DNA from: Larix kaempferi | Lineage: Eukaryota > Streptophyta > Pinopsida > Pinales > Pinaceae | DNA: 64,000 nt | Assembly (NCBI GenBank): GCA_027924585.1 | Contig: BSBM01000608.1 | Span: 4,962,501-5,026,500 of the forward strand | Direction of reading: 5' to 3' | Shown: positions 1 through 10,516 of the stretch, one piece after another | Layout of the letters: each line of letters starts with the position of its first letter | Position numbering within the stretch: the stretch's first letter is position 1 | Translations under genes and position numbers: made by a program | Notes under the pieces: generated by a model | Databases searched by the model: none | Told to the model about the DNA's origin: nothing | The model's input: only the letters and a program-made list of their open reading frames with translations

Positions 1-1446
1 CTCCGCCTCTACAGAACTCAAAGAAACTGACTTATGTTTATGACTGAAACAAGACATTGTTGCTGAGCCCAGACTGAAACAACAATCGGATGTACTCTTC
101 GGTCGGACACACTACCTACCCAATCAAAATCAGTATATCCAACCAAACTCACTCCATCTCCTCTACTATAGTCCATACAAAAATCAATTGTACCATGCAA
201 ATATATGAACACATGTTTTGCGGCTATCCAATGAACTCTCTGAGGCTCCATCATGAATTGACTCAAAGTATTCACTGCAAAACAAATATCTAGGCTGGTG
301 TTGGCCAAATACATCATAGAACCAATGAACTGACGATACAATGTCAGATCTACCAACTCTCCCTCATAATCATGAAGCTTCCTCCAATTGGTGATCATGG
401 GTGTAGTCATGGGCCTACACTCCTCCATCTGAAATCTCTTCAGAATTTCCATGGCATACTTTCCCTGTCCTAGAAAGATATGCCCAGGCTCTTGCCAAAC
501 CTCCAAACCCAAATAGTAATGCATCAGTCCAATGTATTTCATCTCAAACTCCGATGAAATATATTTCCTACACTCTGCAATGAGTCTCTATGTCCCTGTA
601 ATGATCAATTCATCTAAATACAGTACCAGAATAAGTGGAACCTCACCAACTACAATGAAGTAGAGGTTTGGATCTGCCTCACTTTTCTGTAATCCCAACT
701 CCTGCTAATTTGCATCAATCCTGGAATACCAAGCTCTCGAAGCTTTCTTCAGTACATAAAGGGCCTTCTTCAACCTGCATGCATGGGACTCTCTCCCATG
801 CACCTCAAATCCCCAAGGCTACTCCAAATAAAACTCCTCCTCCAAAACACCATTCAAAAATTTTGTCTTCACATCCATTTGATGAATGCTCCAACCCATC
901 TCTGCAGCAATAGCAATCACTAATCGAATGGAAGAGTATCTTGCCACTGGGGCAAAAGTCTAATCGTAGTTAACACCCTCCACCTAAGAGAAACCACGTT
1001 CTACAAATCTAGCCTTGTATTTCTCAACACTACCATCAGCGGCATGTTTGATTTTGAAGAGCCACTTGGAAGTCACAGCTGACTTCCCCTCTTGTATCAG
1101 ATCAATCTCCCACACATCATTCTTCATGATGGAATTGTACTCTTCCATCATGACATCTCTCCAAACCTAATGTAGGGTATCCTCCTCAAATGTAGTAGGC
1201 TCTGACTCACACAAACTAGTCACCATCACCATATAGCTGGAAAACCTCTTTGGTGCTCTTCTCTCTCTAACCTCCCTCCTGGGTGGCCCCATAGACTCCT
1301 CAGCTTCCTTCACAAGCTCCTTAAGCCAACATGGTTTTTTTTCCTGGAAGTAGATTCCTATGGTAGGCCCTCCTCATGAAAATCCTCATCTGGAAACTAT
1401 CTACCTGAAGAAGTACCTATGGCCTGAGATCATATTCCTGGTGAAC
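1..1446 (-). pseudogene. Copia pol remnant (RT to RNase H)
   Basis: Remnant of a Ty1/copia polyprotein read leftward and cut by the left window edge. Positions 18-542 keep one open stretch of 174 residues with the RT C-terminal and RNase H linker signatures LGQGKYAMEILKRF, IGSMMYLAN and DICFAVNTLSQF, and the start of RNase H (GYTDFDWVG). The RNase H fold then degrades. Upstream, 990-1180 encodes the RT N-terminal region ([18 protein letters not shown]) in pieces broken by stops and shifts. It is related to the pol of E1 and E2 but clearly diverged. The upstream part ends at about 1446, where an LTR-like unit begins. No LTR of its own is visible. It is a dead fragment. Confidence 0.85.
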
Positions 1447-3389
1447 TGTAATGTCCCCAATTTGGAATTTTTCCCAATTTAGTCAATTTTCGAAACTTGG
1501 ACTAGTAAAGCCCCAAACTATCCCAAATGATCCCAAATATTTCCGAATGGTGTATGGAGTGGATTGATATGTATTTTGATATATTAAAGAAGCTATTATA
1601 TTCTTGGAAACTTTCCAAATATTTCAGCAACTTGCATTTACAATTAGAGAATGAAAGGCAGAATTGCTAGGAAAATCGATGTTGAAACCCCCAAGGGTAT
1701 AAGGCTCCAAAAGACTCCTAAGTATTTTTAATTGGGACTGAGAGTGTTTGGAGGGTATTGGTACATAAAAATGAAGCTTATGTATCCTTGGAAACTCTCA
1801 AAATACTTTTGCAACATTCATTTAAATTCAGGAGAAAATAGGGAAATTTACTAGTAAATTTGAGGTTCAAACCCCCAAGGGTGAAGGTGACTAAGGTCTT
1901 CCCAAATCCAACACGACCCTCCCAAATTTAAAAATAGGGACATGTATTATTCAAAGGAATTCAATGGGAACCCAAATGGAGTTTCTAAAGGATGTTACGA
2001 CTCCCATAAATCATAGGTTTTTGGACATGTTTTCACATAGGGGAAATGATAGGAAACTTCACCACTTGCTATGAAAATCAAGATTTGTATTCAAAAGGCT
2101 TATGTAATGTATATGAAACTTCTTCAGGACATTAATGAATCTCCATACATCATAAAATTCTCAGAGATGAACTGATACAAATCAAAATATAGCAACTTCA
2201 AGCTCTCATAACAAGATATAGGGAAAATGGCACCATTTATGCGTTGTTTGGTATTTTTACATAGTTTCACTTGGTATTTCCACCTGAGGATATTCTAAGA
2301 ATAAAATACAGATCAAATATATAAGATTAAAAATAAATGGTGTATCTTTGGCTCTCACAAATATTTCAGCATCTCACCATGTGCGCCCTTCCTCCAAGAG
2401 CCAAAATATGCAGAGAAATGTGAGATAGAGATAGGAACAAGTTGAAGAAGAAAGAATCGTGAGCTGCCCTGTAGATTCAACCCTAAACAAATAAATCCAT
2501 TGTAAATCCAAATGAAAGTTCTGAATGGCCTCTCCAATTTCCAATTAGGATGGGAATCTTTCACCCTCGAAATTGGTACTAAGGCAAGTAGAGTAAACAC
2601 TCCACTAGCATGGACAAGCTAGAAGCTCTCCAAATTGCAAAGTTGCAAATAAAAAATGATAAAAAGATGGTTTCCTTCTTTTTTCTTCTCTTTTAAAAAC
2701 TTATCAAGTCCTCCATGGGTCGAATTCCTTCCAAAATCCTCATGCCAACTCAAGTTGGGAAGAGATTCCAATGTGTGCCACTCGTCCAACCATTCTTAGT
2801 CTCCATCTTCCCTCAATTCGAATGGGGAAGATTCTTGGCTTCCATAACTCCCTTGTGCGCCCTCTTGGAGGATATTTTTAGCCTTGACATGTCATATATG
2901 TCATATGTCAGTAATCAGGTATGAAATTTTTCATAGGTGTCATAGAATCTTCATCATTGTTGTCATAGGAGTTAGGCAATCTAGCTCCAAGTGTCACAAA
3001 TCTTCTAAGATGCATCTTCCTCTTCCATGGGAGTTATTCTTCCACTCCAATTCGACCTTACATGACTCATGCCATGAATAATATCTCTTAAACTCCCCCA
3101 AGTATGTTACCCTTCATCTTGAACTCGAATTGGTGAGAGTATCATGCCAAGTGTAGTGAGGAATCTTGCCACATGTGGGTCCCACAACCTCGTATGTGCC
3201 CTCATGATCCAATCCCACCTTATTTTCTTTGTATTATTATTTAATTGACCCATTTAATGTGAATTTGTAAGTCTAAGGTCATTTTGGGTCTTTTAGCTCC
3301 TTTACTCCAACTTTTAATGCTTCCACCCCCAACCTAGGGAACTATTAAATTTTCCTCCATGATAGGTCATTTCGATGGGAAATATTACA
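1447..3389. mobile_element. Solo-LTR-like unit, TGTAATGTCCCC...GGGAAATATTACA
   Basis: About 1.94 kb of AT-rich non-coding sequence bounded by imperfect inverted termini, TGTAATGTCCCC at the left and GGGAAATATTACA at the right. These have the TG...CA form of LTR ends. No coding frame of note lies inside. An imperfect direct duplication is visible: the stretch around 1600-1700 (AACCCCCAAGGGTATAAGG) recurs near 1785-1890 (AACCCCCAAGGGTGAAGG). I see no matching partner LTR in the window and no convincing 5-bp target duplication (TGAAC left, AACCA right), so it could be a solo LTR with a decayed duplication or the end of a truncated element. Confidence 0.5.
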
Positions 3390-3395
3390 AACCAA

Positions 3396-4000
3396 TGTTA
3401 AATTTTGAGCATTAATTCACAATACTCTAGGATATTCACTAAGAGAATAACATATACATTATATCAATGCATAACAATCACAATAAGCATCACAAGCATC
3501 ACAAGAATCAAAAGCATGAGAGACAAGAGACATAGAGTTTCCGTGGGGAAAACCCTAAGGTGAAAAACCCCACAACTTCCTCAGAGATAGAGAGAGCAAT
3601 GGCTCAACCAAAGTACAACCAAAATACACTGAGATAGTCTCCTAGTAGCAGATGATCCTCCTCCTCACTAGTGCGCCACTTTCTGAGTGAGAGAAGTGTG
3701 ACTTTCTGAATGATCCAAATAGAGATCTCCCGATGTCTATTTATACTTAACCTATTTGCCCAGTTACACTATGGGTCCGACTTGTCTATCTAGATACATC
3801 CACAATATAATATATATTTCAGGGCCGACCCCACACATGGTGGTCTAATAACCCATCGGCAAGTACACACACTTGCGACACTTGTCAATCCACATGACGA
3901 CACTTCCTTATAGAGGAATAACACATCTCTAATAAGGGTACAATAAATATATATGAAATACATAGATGAAATACATTCTGAAGTTACATATACATCAACA
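3396..4000 (-). repeat. E1 3' LTR
   Basis: 605-bp copy of the E1 LTR, downstream end of the minus-strand element. It starts TGTTAAATTTTG and ends ATACATCAACA as read on the plus strand. It matches 9907-10511 with about 16 substitutions and no length change. Confidence 0.95.
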
Positions 4001-4009
4001 CTCCCTCTT
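4001..4009 (-). promoter_or_regulatory. E1 polypurine tract
   Basis: AAGAGGGAG on the minus strand directly precedes the 3' LTR. This is the expected plus-strand priming site. Confidence 0.8.
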
Positions 4010-5293
4010 AACTAGGAAGGTATTTCTCGACACAGATCTGCTAGACAATTCTTCTTCTCGGGATCATCGTCATCGTCATCATCACTGCTGCTGATATCTC
4101 AATCAATCTCTGAATCTACTTGTCATAGGAAGTTCTACAAAGCCGATCCTTTTTCATACTGGATGTAGGCCCACCACCTGCAGGTCTTTGTCATCACTAG
4201 CCATATTGTGGAATCCTCAGGACTTATTATGTGCCTCACAAAACCTCGAAAGAGCATCCCAGGCTATTACAAGCACACGGCTCTACCTATAGGATATCCC
4301 AAGGCCATATTATATGTGACCTCACCACAAAACCTCGCAAGAGCATCCCAGGCTGTTACGAGCACATAGCTCTACCTATAGGATCTCCCGAGGACAGATT
4401 ATATGTGGTCATGGAAAAACCTCACAAGAGCATCCCAGGACTTATTACAGGCACACAACCCAACCTATCGGATCTCCTAGGGACATATTATATGCCATAG
4501 GACAAAACCTCGAAAGAGCATCTGCCAGATATCCCAGGGCCATATTATATGCCATAGGCAAAACCTCGAAATACTATCTGCAGATCTCCCAAGGCCAAAT
4601 TATATGTCCTCCCAGAGAAAAACCTCGAAAGAGCATTTCCCAGATATCCCAGGGCCAAATTATATGCCATAGGCAAAACCTCGAAAGACTATCTGCAAAT
4701 CTCCCAGGGCCAAATTATATGCTCATCTGCACAACCTGATCCACGGCCATAGAGTATCAACCTGATACTCACCATACATCATCCTAATGTATACATGATC
4801 ATCCTGATCATCATCACTACAACATCCTGCTGCTAGTCATCTGGAGCAACATCCTGAAGCTCGTCATCCACAATCATCCTGATCATATCATGCATCTACC
4901 TAATTCATACCAAGTATCTACCTGATACATATCAACATACATGATCTACCTGATCATACAATGTATCCACCTGATACATATACAGATACATGGTCCAAGC
5001 ATTCAACATGATGCATATACAAAATACATACAAATGATCCAATAGATCATATCCAGCATCCAACATGATGCGTTACATAAATGATCCAACTGATCATATC
5101 CAACGTCCAACATGATGCATACATACATATACATATAAATGATCCAACTGATCATGTCCAGCATCATCCTTATGCATATACAGAGCAATAACTGGAGCAT
5201 CGTCCTGATTCGCATCATCCAGTGCTTACATCTACATCCATGTGAAGGATCCTCCTTCCAACATGCTTGGAATGGCCTCTGCAAATGTGTCCA
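4010..5293 (-). repeat. E1 3' non-coding tandem arrays
   Basis: The region between the RNase H stop and the purine tract consists of degenerate tandem repeats. From about 4224 to 4735, units of roughly 75-95 bp recur around the cores AACCTCGAAAGAGCATCCCAGG and GGGCCATATTATATG. From about 4735 to 5230, shorter units recur around GATCCAACTGATCATATCCA and CATGATGCAT. The same motif types appear, in reverse complement and in the same order, in the E2 3' region. Confidence 0.8.
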
Positions 5294-6774
5294 TCACTTC
5301 TTCCTCAAAGTGTCATCAATACGAAGAACACCAAGCCTCTCTCTGAAGTACTTGAACTTCACTCTGGCTAGTGGTTTCATCAGCACATCTGCAATCTGCT
5401 CGTCCGTCACAATGTACAGGAGCTTCATAGCTCTTCTCTGCACCATATCCCTGATATAGTGATATTTGATCTCTATGTGTTTTGACCTGTCAGGAAACAC
5501 TGGGTTCTCAGACAGCTTCACAAACCTCTGGTTATCACAAAAGATACCAGTAGCATCCAACGGGAGATCAAATAACTCAGACAGTAGCTTCCATAGCCAT
5601 ACTGCCTCACAACTAGTTGAACAGGATGCAACATACTCTGCCTCAGCTGTATTCAATGCTACGCGGGACTGCTTCCTGCTAAATGAAGAGATCACACCTA
5701 ATCCCATACTGAAATAGCACCCATATGTGCTCTTCATGTCTGCAGCACTGCCAACCCAAACTGAATCAACATAACCCTGCAGGTTAAACTTTTGATTCGC
5801 TTCATACTTGAGCCCATAATCCACTATACCCTTCAGGTACCTCAGAACATGTTTTATAGCAACCAGGTGAACACTCCTCGGATCTGTTAGGAACTAGCTC
5901 AATGTGTTCACCACAAAGCAAATATCTAGTCTTGTGTTCATCAGGTACATCAAGGACCCAATCATCTGACGGTACATAGAGACATCAACCGGCTCAGATG
6001 AAGCATCACATAGAAGATTCAGATTTGATGCCATAGGTGTGGCCATGGCTTTGCAATCCATCATCCTGAAACTCTTCAGGATATCTACTGTGTACTTCCC
6101 TTGACCAAGGAAGATCCCACCTGCACTCTGCCACACCTCCATACCTAGGAAATAATGCATCATTCCCAAATCTTTCATATCGAACTCGGCAGCAAGCTTC
6201 CTCTTAGTATCTGCAGTCAATCTGTCATCTCCTGTTACAAATAAGTCATCCACATATAGGAGTAGAATCACAGGATTTCCTTCCTCAACCTTGTAGTAAA
6301 GGTTGGAATCCGCTTTACTCTTGGTAAAGTCCAAACTAAATAGGAAACTGTCCATCCTACCATACCAAGTTCTGGGAGCTTGTTTCAAGCCATACAAGGC
6401 TTTCTTCAATCTGCACACATATGATTCCCTGTCATGTATTTTGAAACCGAATGGCTGCTCCACATATACTTTCTCTTCAACTACACCATTCAAGAAAGAA
6501 GTCTTGACATCCATATGGTGTATTTTCCATTTCATCGCTGCAGCCAGGGCAAGTACTATACTGTAGCCAAGTATACCTGGCTACAGGTGCAAAATTTTCT
6601 TCATAATCTATTCCCTCTTTCTGAGAGAAGCCATGAGCTACAAATCTTGCCTTGTATTTCTCTACACTGCCGTCTGCAGCATGCTTTATTTTGTAGATCC
6701 ATTTAGAAGTCACAACAGACTTCTCTTTAGGTCTTGGGACAACATTCCAAACATCATTCTTCATTATTGATTGG
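5294..6774 (-). pseudogene. E1 reverse transcriptase and RNase H, frameshift and stop
   Basis: RT begins near KNDVWNVV and [24 protein letters not shown] (6477-6764). One frameshift lies between about 6540 and 6570, next to a short local duplication (CAAGTATA-type). RT resumes at 6535 with [22 protein letters not shown] and the catalytic LLLYVDDLFVTG. A TAG at 5894-5896 stops the frame at the place where E2 has CAG (38748-38750). RNase H follows at 5294-5824 (GYVDSVWVGSAAD, LNTAEAEYVAS, CDNQRFVKL, KHIEIKYHYIRDMVQR, ADVLMKPLARVKF). The Asp of DSDW is retained as DSVW with the second Asp changed. The frame ends with DDTLRKK, as in E2. Confidence 0.92.
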
Positions 6775-6776
6775 TA

Positions 6777-8429
6777 TTACTCAACCATGGCATCCTTCCA
6801 TTCTTTCTTTTCCGCTACTTCTTCATAACTGGAAGGTTCTTTATTCATGATGTCATAGAGTAAAGCAACATAGCTAGTATGTGATCTGGTTCTCTTCTTT
6901 GCTCTATGTTCTTCTTCTAGAATGCCAAATCTTTCTGCATCTTGGATGAGCTCTCTATCCCATGTAGGTTTCCTCTTGTGAGATTTATCCTCAGAGGGTG
7001 GATCTACAGGTTCTTGTGGATCTTCAAACTCACGAACAACTTCTGGAATTGCTTCAATCATGGTAGTGTCTTGAAATCTAGTTTCCTTAGGTTCTTCATA
7101 AACTTCGATAGGTGCCTTCCTTGATTTCATGAATGCTGAGTTTTCATCAAATGTTACATCCCTGCTGAGATCAATCTTCTTGAACCCTGGAAAGTATATT
7201 CTGTAAGCCTTTGAGCTTTCACTGTAACCCACAAAGATACCCTTCTTTCCTGAAGGATCTAGTTTGGTCCTCTTTTCCTTTGGGACATGAGTGTACACTG
7301 GACAACCAAATATTCTAAGATGGTTGACTTCAGGTTTCTTACTAGAAAAGACCTCTTCTGGTGTCTTGTTGTCCAATATCTTGTGGGGTGTTCTGTTCTA
7401 CACATATACGGTTGTTCTATCTGCTTCTACCCATAGATGCATAAATAGATCCTAGTCATGCAACATTGCCCTTGTTGCTTCCATGATTGTTTTGTTCTTC
7501 CTTTTTGCAACTCCATTCTATTGAGGATTATAAGGAGCCGTCAACTCCCTCTTAATCCCAGAATCACTTCAAAGCTTCTTGAAGTCACCTGAGGTGAATT
7601 CTCCACCATTGTCGGATTTGAATGTTTTGATCTTCTTGTCAATTTGATTCTCCATCAAGGTTTTGAATTCCTTGAATTTATCAAGCACCTCATCTTTGTT
7701 CTTCAAGAAGTATACCCAAGTCTTCCTGGAGAAGTCATTAATAAAAGAGACATAGTAAACATACCCACTCAGAGAACTGGATGACATAGGACCACATACA
7801 TCTGAGTGGATGATTTCTAGGATATCTTTTGCCTTGCTTTAACTGCTAGGGAAAGCCTTCTTAATGTTCTTACCTTTTGCACATCCTTTGCAAACACCTT
7901 CATGTTTGGTCTTGATTTCAGGAAGACCCTCTACAGCCTTGCTTGCAATTGGAAGTGCCCTATAATGCATATGAGCAAGTCTTCTATGCCAAAGTTCACT
8001 TGGATCCATGGATTCATGTACCATGGCATGTTCAGGTTGACCCTTCAATTTATACAAACCTCCCTCTTGCTCTCCAATCACTACTGCATCATCGATTGTT
8101 TTACCCTTTGGCCACATTAGGACTTGGCCATCTACAAATGCAACCCTCATTCCTTTTGCATCTAATGCAGAGATGGACAGAATACTCTTCTTGAGCCCAC
8201 GTACATAAAGGACTTCTTTCATCTTCAAATATTTTTCAGAATCTAGGTTATAGGAGGCTTCACCACTTCCTTTGATTGGGTATTGAAAATCATCCCCAAG
8301 TTTCACCTTATGAGGTGATTCATGTTCAGATAGGTTTATAAAAGATTCCTTAAACCCAGTCATGTGTTTTGAAGCCCCACTATCAATCAACCAATCATTA
8401 CAACCATGGGAGATAGTACCTGTGAGAGC
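6777..8429 (-). pseudogene. E1 protease and integrase, multiple in-frame stops
   Basis: Continues the gag frame. The aspartic protease motif is DSGASKHMTGF, near 8355-8385. It is followed by the pre-integrase region and the HHCC zinc site (LWHRRLAHMHY ... CKGCAKGKN, about 7860-8010). The integrase core includes FINDFSRKTWVYF and the second catalytic Asp context KSDNGGEFTS (7569-7787). The C-terminal GKKGIFVGYSESSKAYR segment lies at about 7180-7260. All pieces are in one frame, yet stops occur at TAA 7839, TGA 7569, TAG 7518, TAG 7452, TAG 7398 and TAA 6777. The clean frame with many point stops says it decayed by substitution, not by rearrangement. Integrase would insert the cDNA; here it is dead. 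Confidence 0.9.
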
Positions 8430-9332
8430 AAAGATTAGAACATACTCTTCTTCACTTGATGAGTCATCATCACTATCATCACTTTCTGCCCTAGCCTTCT
8501 TCTTTGGAGGTTCACCATCCTCGGCAGCATGAGCATGGAACTTTCTTTTGCTGCCCTTCTTCTTCTTGTTGGAGTTGATGTTATTATCCCTTTTGTTCTT
8601 GGGACAATCTGAAGCAAAGTGACCCTTCTTATTGCATGTGAAGCATCTTAGATCCTTCTAATTCTTTTGATAGGATCTTTTGTAGCGAGAGTTCTCCTTC
8701 TTGGGCTTGCTTCTTTTGGTGTGAGTTGCGAGAGCTTGATCTTCACCTCCCATCTTTTCCTCACGAGCTACAAGTCTAGCTTCTTCTTGAGAGCATTCCT
8801 CCCACAGTTTACTGAAAGAGATCAATTTCTTTCTTGCACAGATTCCTTGAATAAAGGAGTCCCATGACCTAGGTAGGCCATTTAGAGTGGTCATAACAAC
8901 TTCACCATTGTCCACTACTTCATCCACAGCTTCAAGTTGCTCCTTGATCTGAGAGACCTTGGAGAAGTAAGATTGAATGGTTTCTCCATTCGACATCTTG
9001 ACCCCTTTCAATTGATTCTGCATAGTCATCTTCTGATTTATGTTCTTCCCTTCAAATAGCTTGGTCAAAGAGTCAAACATCTCCTTGGGTGTCTTTAGAG
9101 AAGACACATGGGGTATGAGATGGTCTTTGATAGAATCAGCAATGATTCTCTTTGCCTTGACCAAGTTCTTCTTGTGCAATACCTTGGCCTCTTCATCCTC
9201 TAGGATAGGGATGTCTTCTTTTATAAATGAGTCCAACTCATTCTCTTCCAGGATTAACCCAATCCTATACTTCCAAGCTCGGAAGTTATCAGCCCCTTCG
9301 ATCTTATCCTCAAGCTTGGTGTGGTGAGACAT
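8430..9332 (-). pseudogene. gag: E1 gag (capsid/nucleocapsid), one internal stop
   Basis: Structural gag of the Copia element, which would form the virus-like particle. I place the start at the ATG at 9330-9332 (MSHHTKLEDK), matching the start in E2, rather than at the upstream in-frame ATG at 9380 that lies in leader sequence. The capsid-like part includes IRLGLILEEN-type and LFEGKNI segments of the UBN2/DUF4219-like plant Copia gag. A CCHC knuckle CFTCNKKGHFASDC lies at 8604-8645 and is followed by Lys-rich and acidic Ser-rich tracts. A TAG at 8658-8660 cuts the frame just before the knuckle. The E2 copy has AAG at that codon. The frame otherwise runs on into protease without a shift. Confidence 0.9.
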
Positions 9333-9894
9333 CTTAAAGAGTAATTCAAATGGAAATAGAAAATATTTAGGTCTTACCACTTGAAATGTTGAAAACTGGA
9401 TCTTGTCCCGGATTAGGGTTTGTTGGAAAAACGCTAAAAATTCAAAATGTGAATTTCAACTTTCTGAAAGGATAGAAAGATGCACCGTGATGAGATGATC
9501 AGCCTGGTGCATTCAGAATTTGAGATTAGCAAAGCTTTACCCTTCAAATTTGTCTTTTTGTCCTCTTGGATTCACTAGGGAGACCTCTGAATTAGGGTTT
9601 GAGTTTCCCGAAGATCTACCCAGCCAAAAATCTCGATCCAAAGCTCTAAACTTAGATTTTTGCAAGGAGCTTCCAGCTATGTCTTCAGATTTCATAAATT
9701 CTTATTTTTGTGGAAACCCTAATTTTTAGTGCCAAATCTGAAAATGCTCAGAATTGAATTCTGATTGGACAAATAGATTCTCCTTGATGAGTAGATTCAA
9801 TCTGCTATACTGCTTTTCCAAAATCTATGGAGAGAAACCCAATAAACAAGAAACTCAAGTTTCCATCACTGCACAATATCTTCTTCTCAAGTTA
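9333..9894 (-). other. E1 leader between primer site and gag
   Basis: About 560 bp of untranslated leader. It shares blocks with the leaders of E2, E3 and E4, such as the stretch reading AGGGTTTGAGTTTCCCGAAG and the later GCAAGGAGCTTCCAGC, so it is a family feature. Packaging or dimerisation signals would be expected here, but I cannot point to one. Confidence 0.7.
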
Positions 9895-9906
9895 GCTCTG
9901 ATACCA
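9895..9906 (-). promoter_or_regulatory. E1 primer binding site (initiator Met tRNA)
   Basis: TGGTATCAGAGC on the minus strand directly abuts the end of the 5' LTR. This is the usual plant Copia primer site, complementary to the 3' end of initiator methionine tRNA. Confidence 0.9.
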
Positions 9907-10511
9907 TGTTAAATTTTGAGCATTAATTCACAATACTCTAGGATCTTCACTAAGAGAATAACATATACAATATATCAATGCATAACAATCACAATAAGCA
10001 TGACAAGCATCACACGAATCAAAAGCATGAGAGACAAGAGACACAGAGTTTCCGTGGGGAAAACCCTAAGGTGAAAAACCCCACAACTTCCTCAGAGATA
10101 GAGAGAGCAATGGCTCAACTAAAGTACAACCAAAATACACTGAGATAGTCTGCTAGTAGTAGATGATCCTCCTCCTCACTAGTGCGCCACTTTCTGAGTG
10201 AGAGAAGTGTGACTTTCTGAATGATCCAAATAGAGATCTCCCGATCTCTATTTATACTTAACCTGTTTTCCTAGTTACACTATGGGGCCGACTTGTCTAT
10301 CTAGATACATCCACAATATAATATATATTTCAGGGCCGACCCCACACATGGTGGTCTAATAACCCATCGTCAAGTACACACACTTGTGACACTTGTCAAT
10401 CCACATGACGACACTTCCTTATAGAGGAATAACACATCTCTAATAAGGGTACAATAAATATATATGAAATACATAGATGAAATACATTCCGAAGTTACAT
10501 ATACATCAACA
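9907..10511 (-). repeat. E1 5' LTR
   Basis: 605-bp LTR at the promoter end of E1. On the minus strand it runs TGTTGATGTATATG...AATTTAACA and is followed at once by the primer binding site. It contains TATAAATAG in minus orientation (10248-10256). It belongs to the same family as the E2 LTRs, with the same motif order throughout. Confidence 0.95.
10248..10256 (-). promoter_or_regulatory. E1 LTR TATA box
   Basis: TATAAATAG on the minus strand inside the 5' LTR. The same motif occupies the same place in the LTRs of E2, E3 and E4, which supports it as the LTR promoter TATA element. Confidence 0.6.
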
Positions 10512-10516
10512 ACCAA

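Larger units (their letters stand above)
3396..10511 (-). mobile_element. E1: complete but dead Ty1/copia LTR retrotransposon
   Basis: A 7116-bp Copia element in minus orientation. Both LTRs are 605 bp and the 5-bp target duplication ACCAA lies at 3391-3395 and 10512-10516. Read on the minus strand the order is 5' LTR, primer site, leader, gag, protease, integrase, RT, RNase H, tandem-repeat-rich 3' region, purine tract, 3' LTR. This is the standard Ty1/copia order, and it is the only element in the window with all domains present. About 16 differences between the LTRs, counted by eye, give roughly 97 percent identity. The coding region carries eight stops and a frameshift, so the element cannot act on its own. 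Confidence 0.95.

Noticed and set aside
8435-8617. Basic 60-codon minus-strand frame
   Set aside because: It is a shifted frame over the Lys-rich end of E1 gag.
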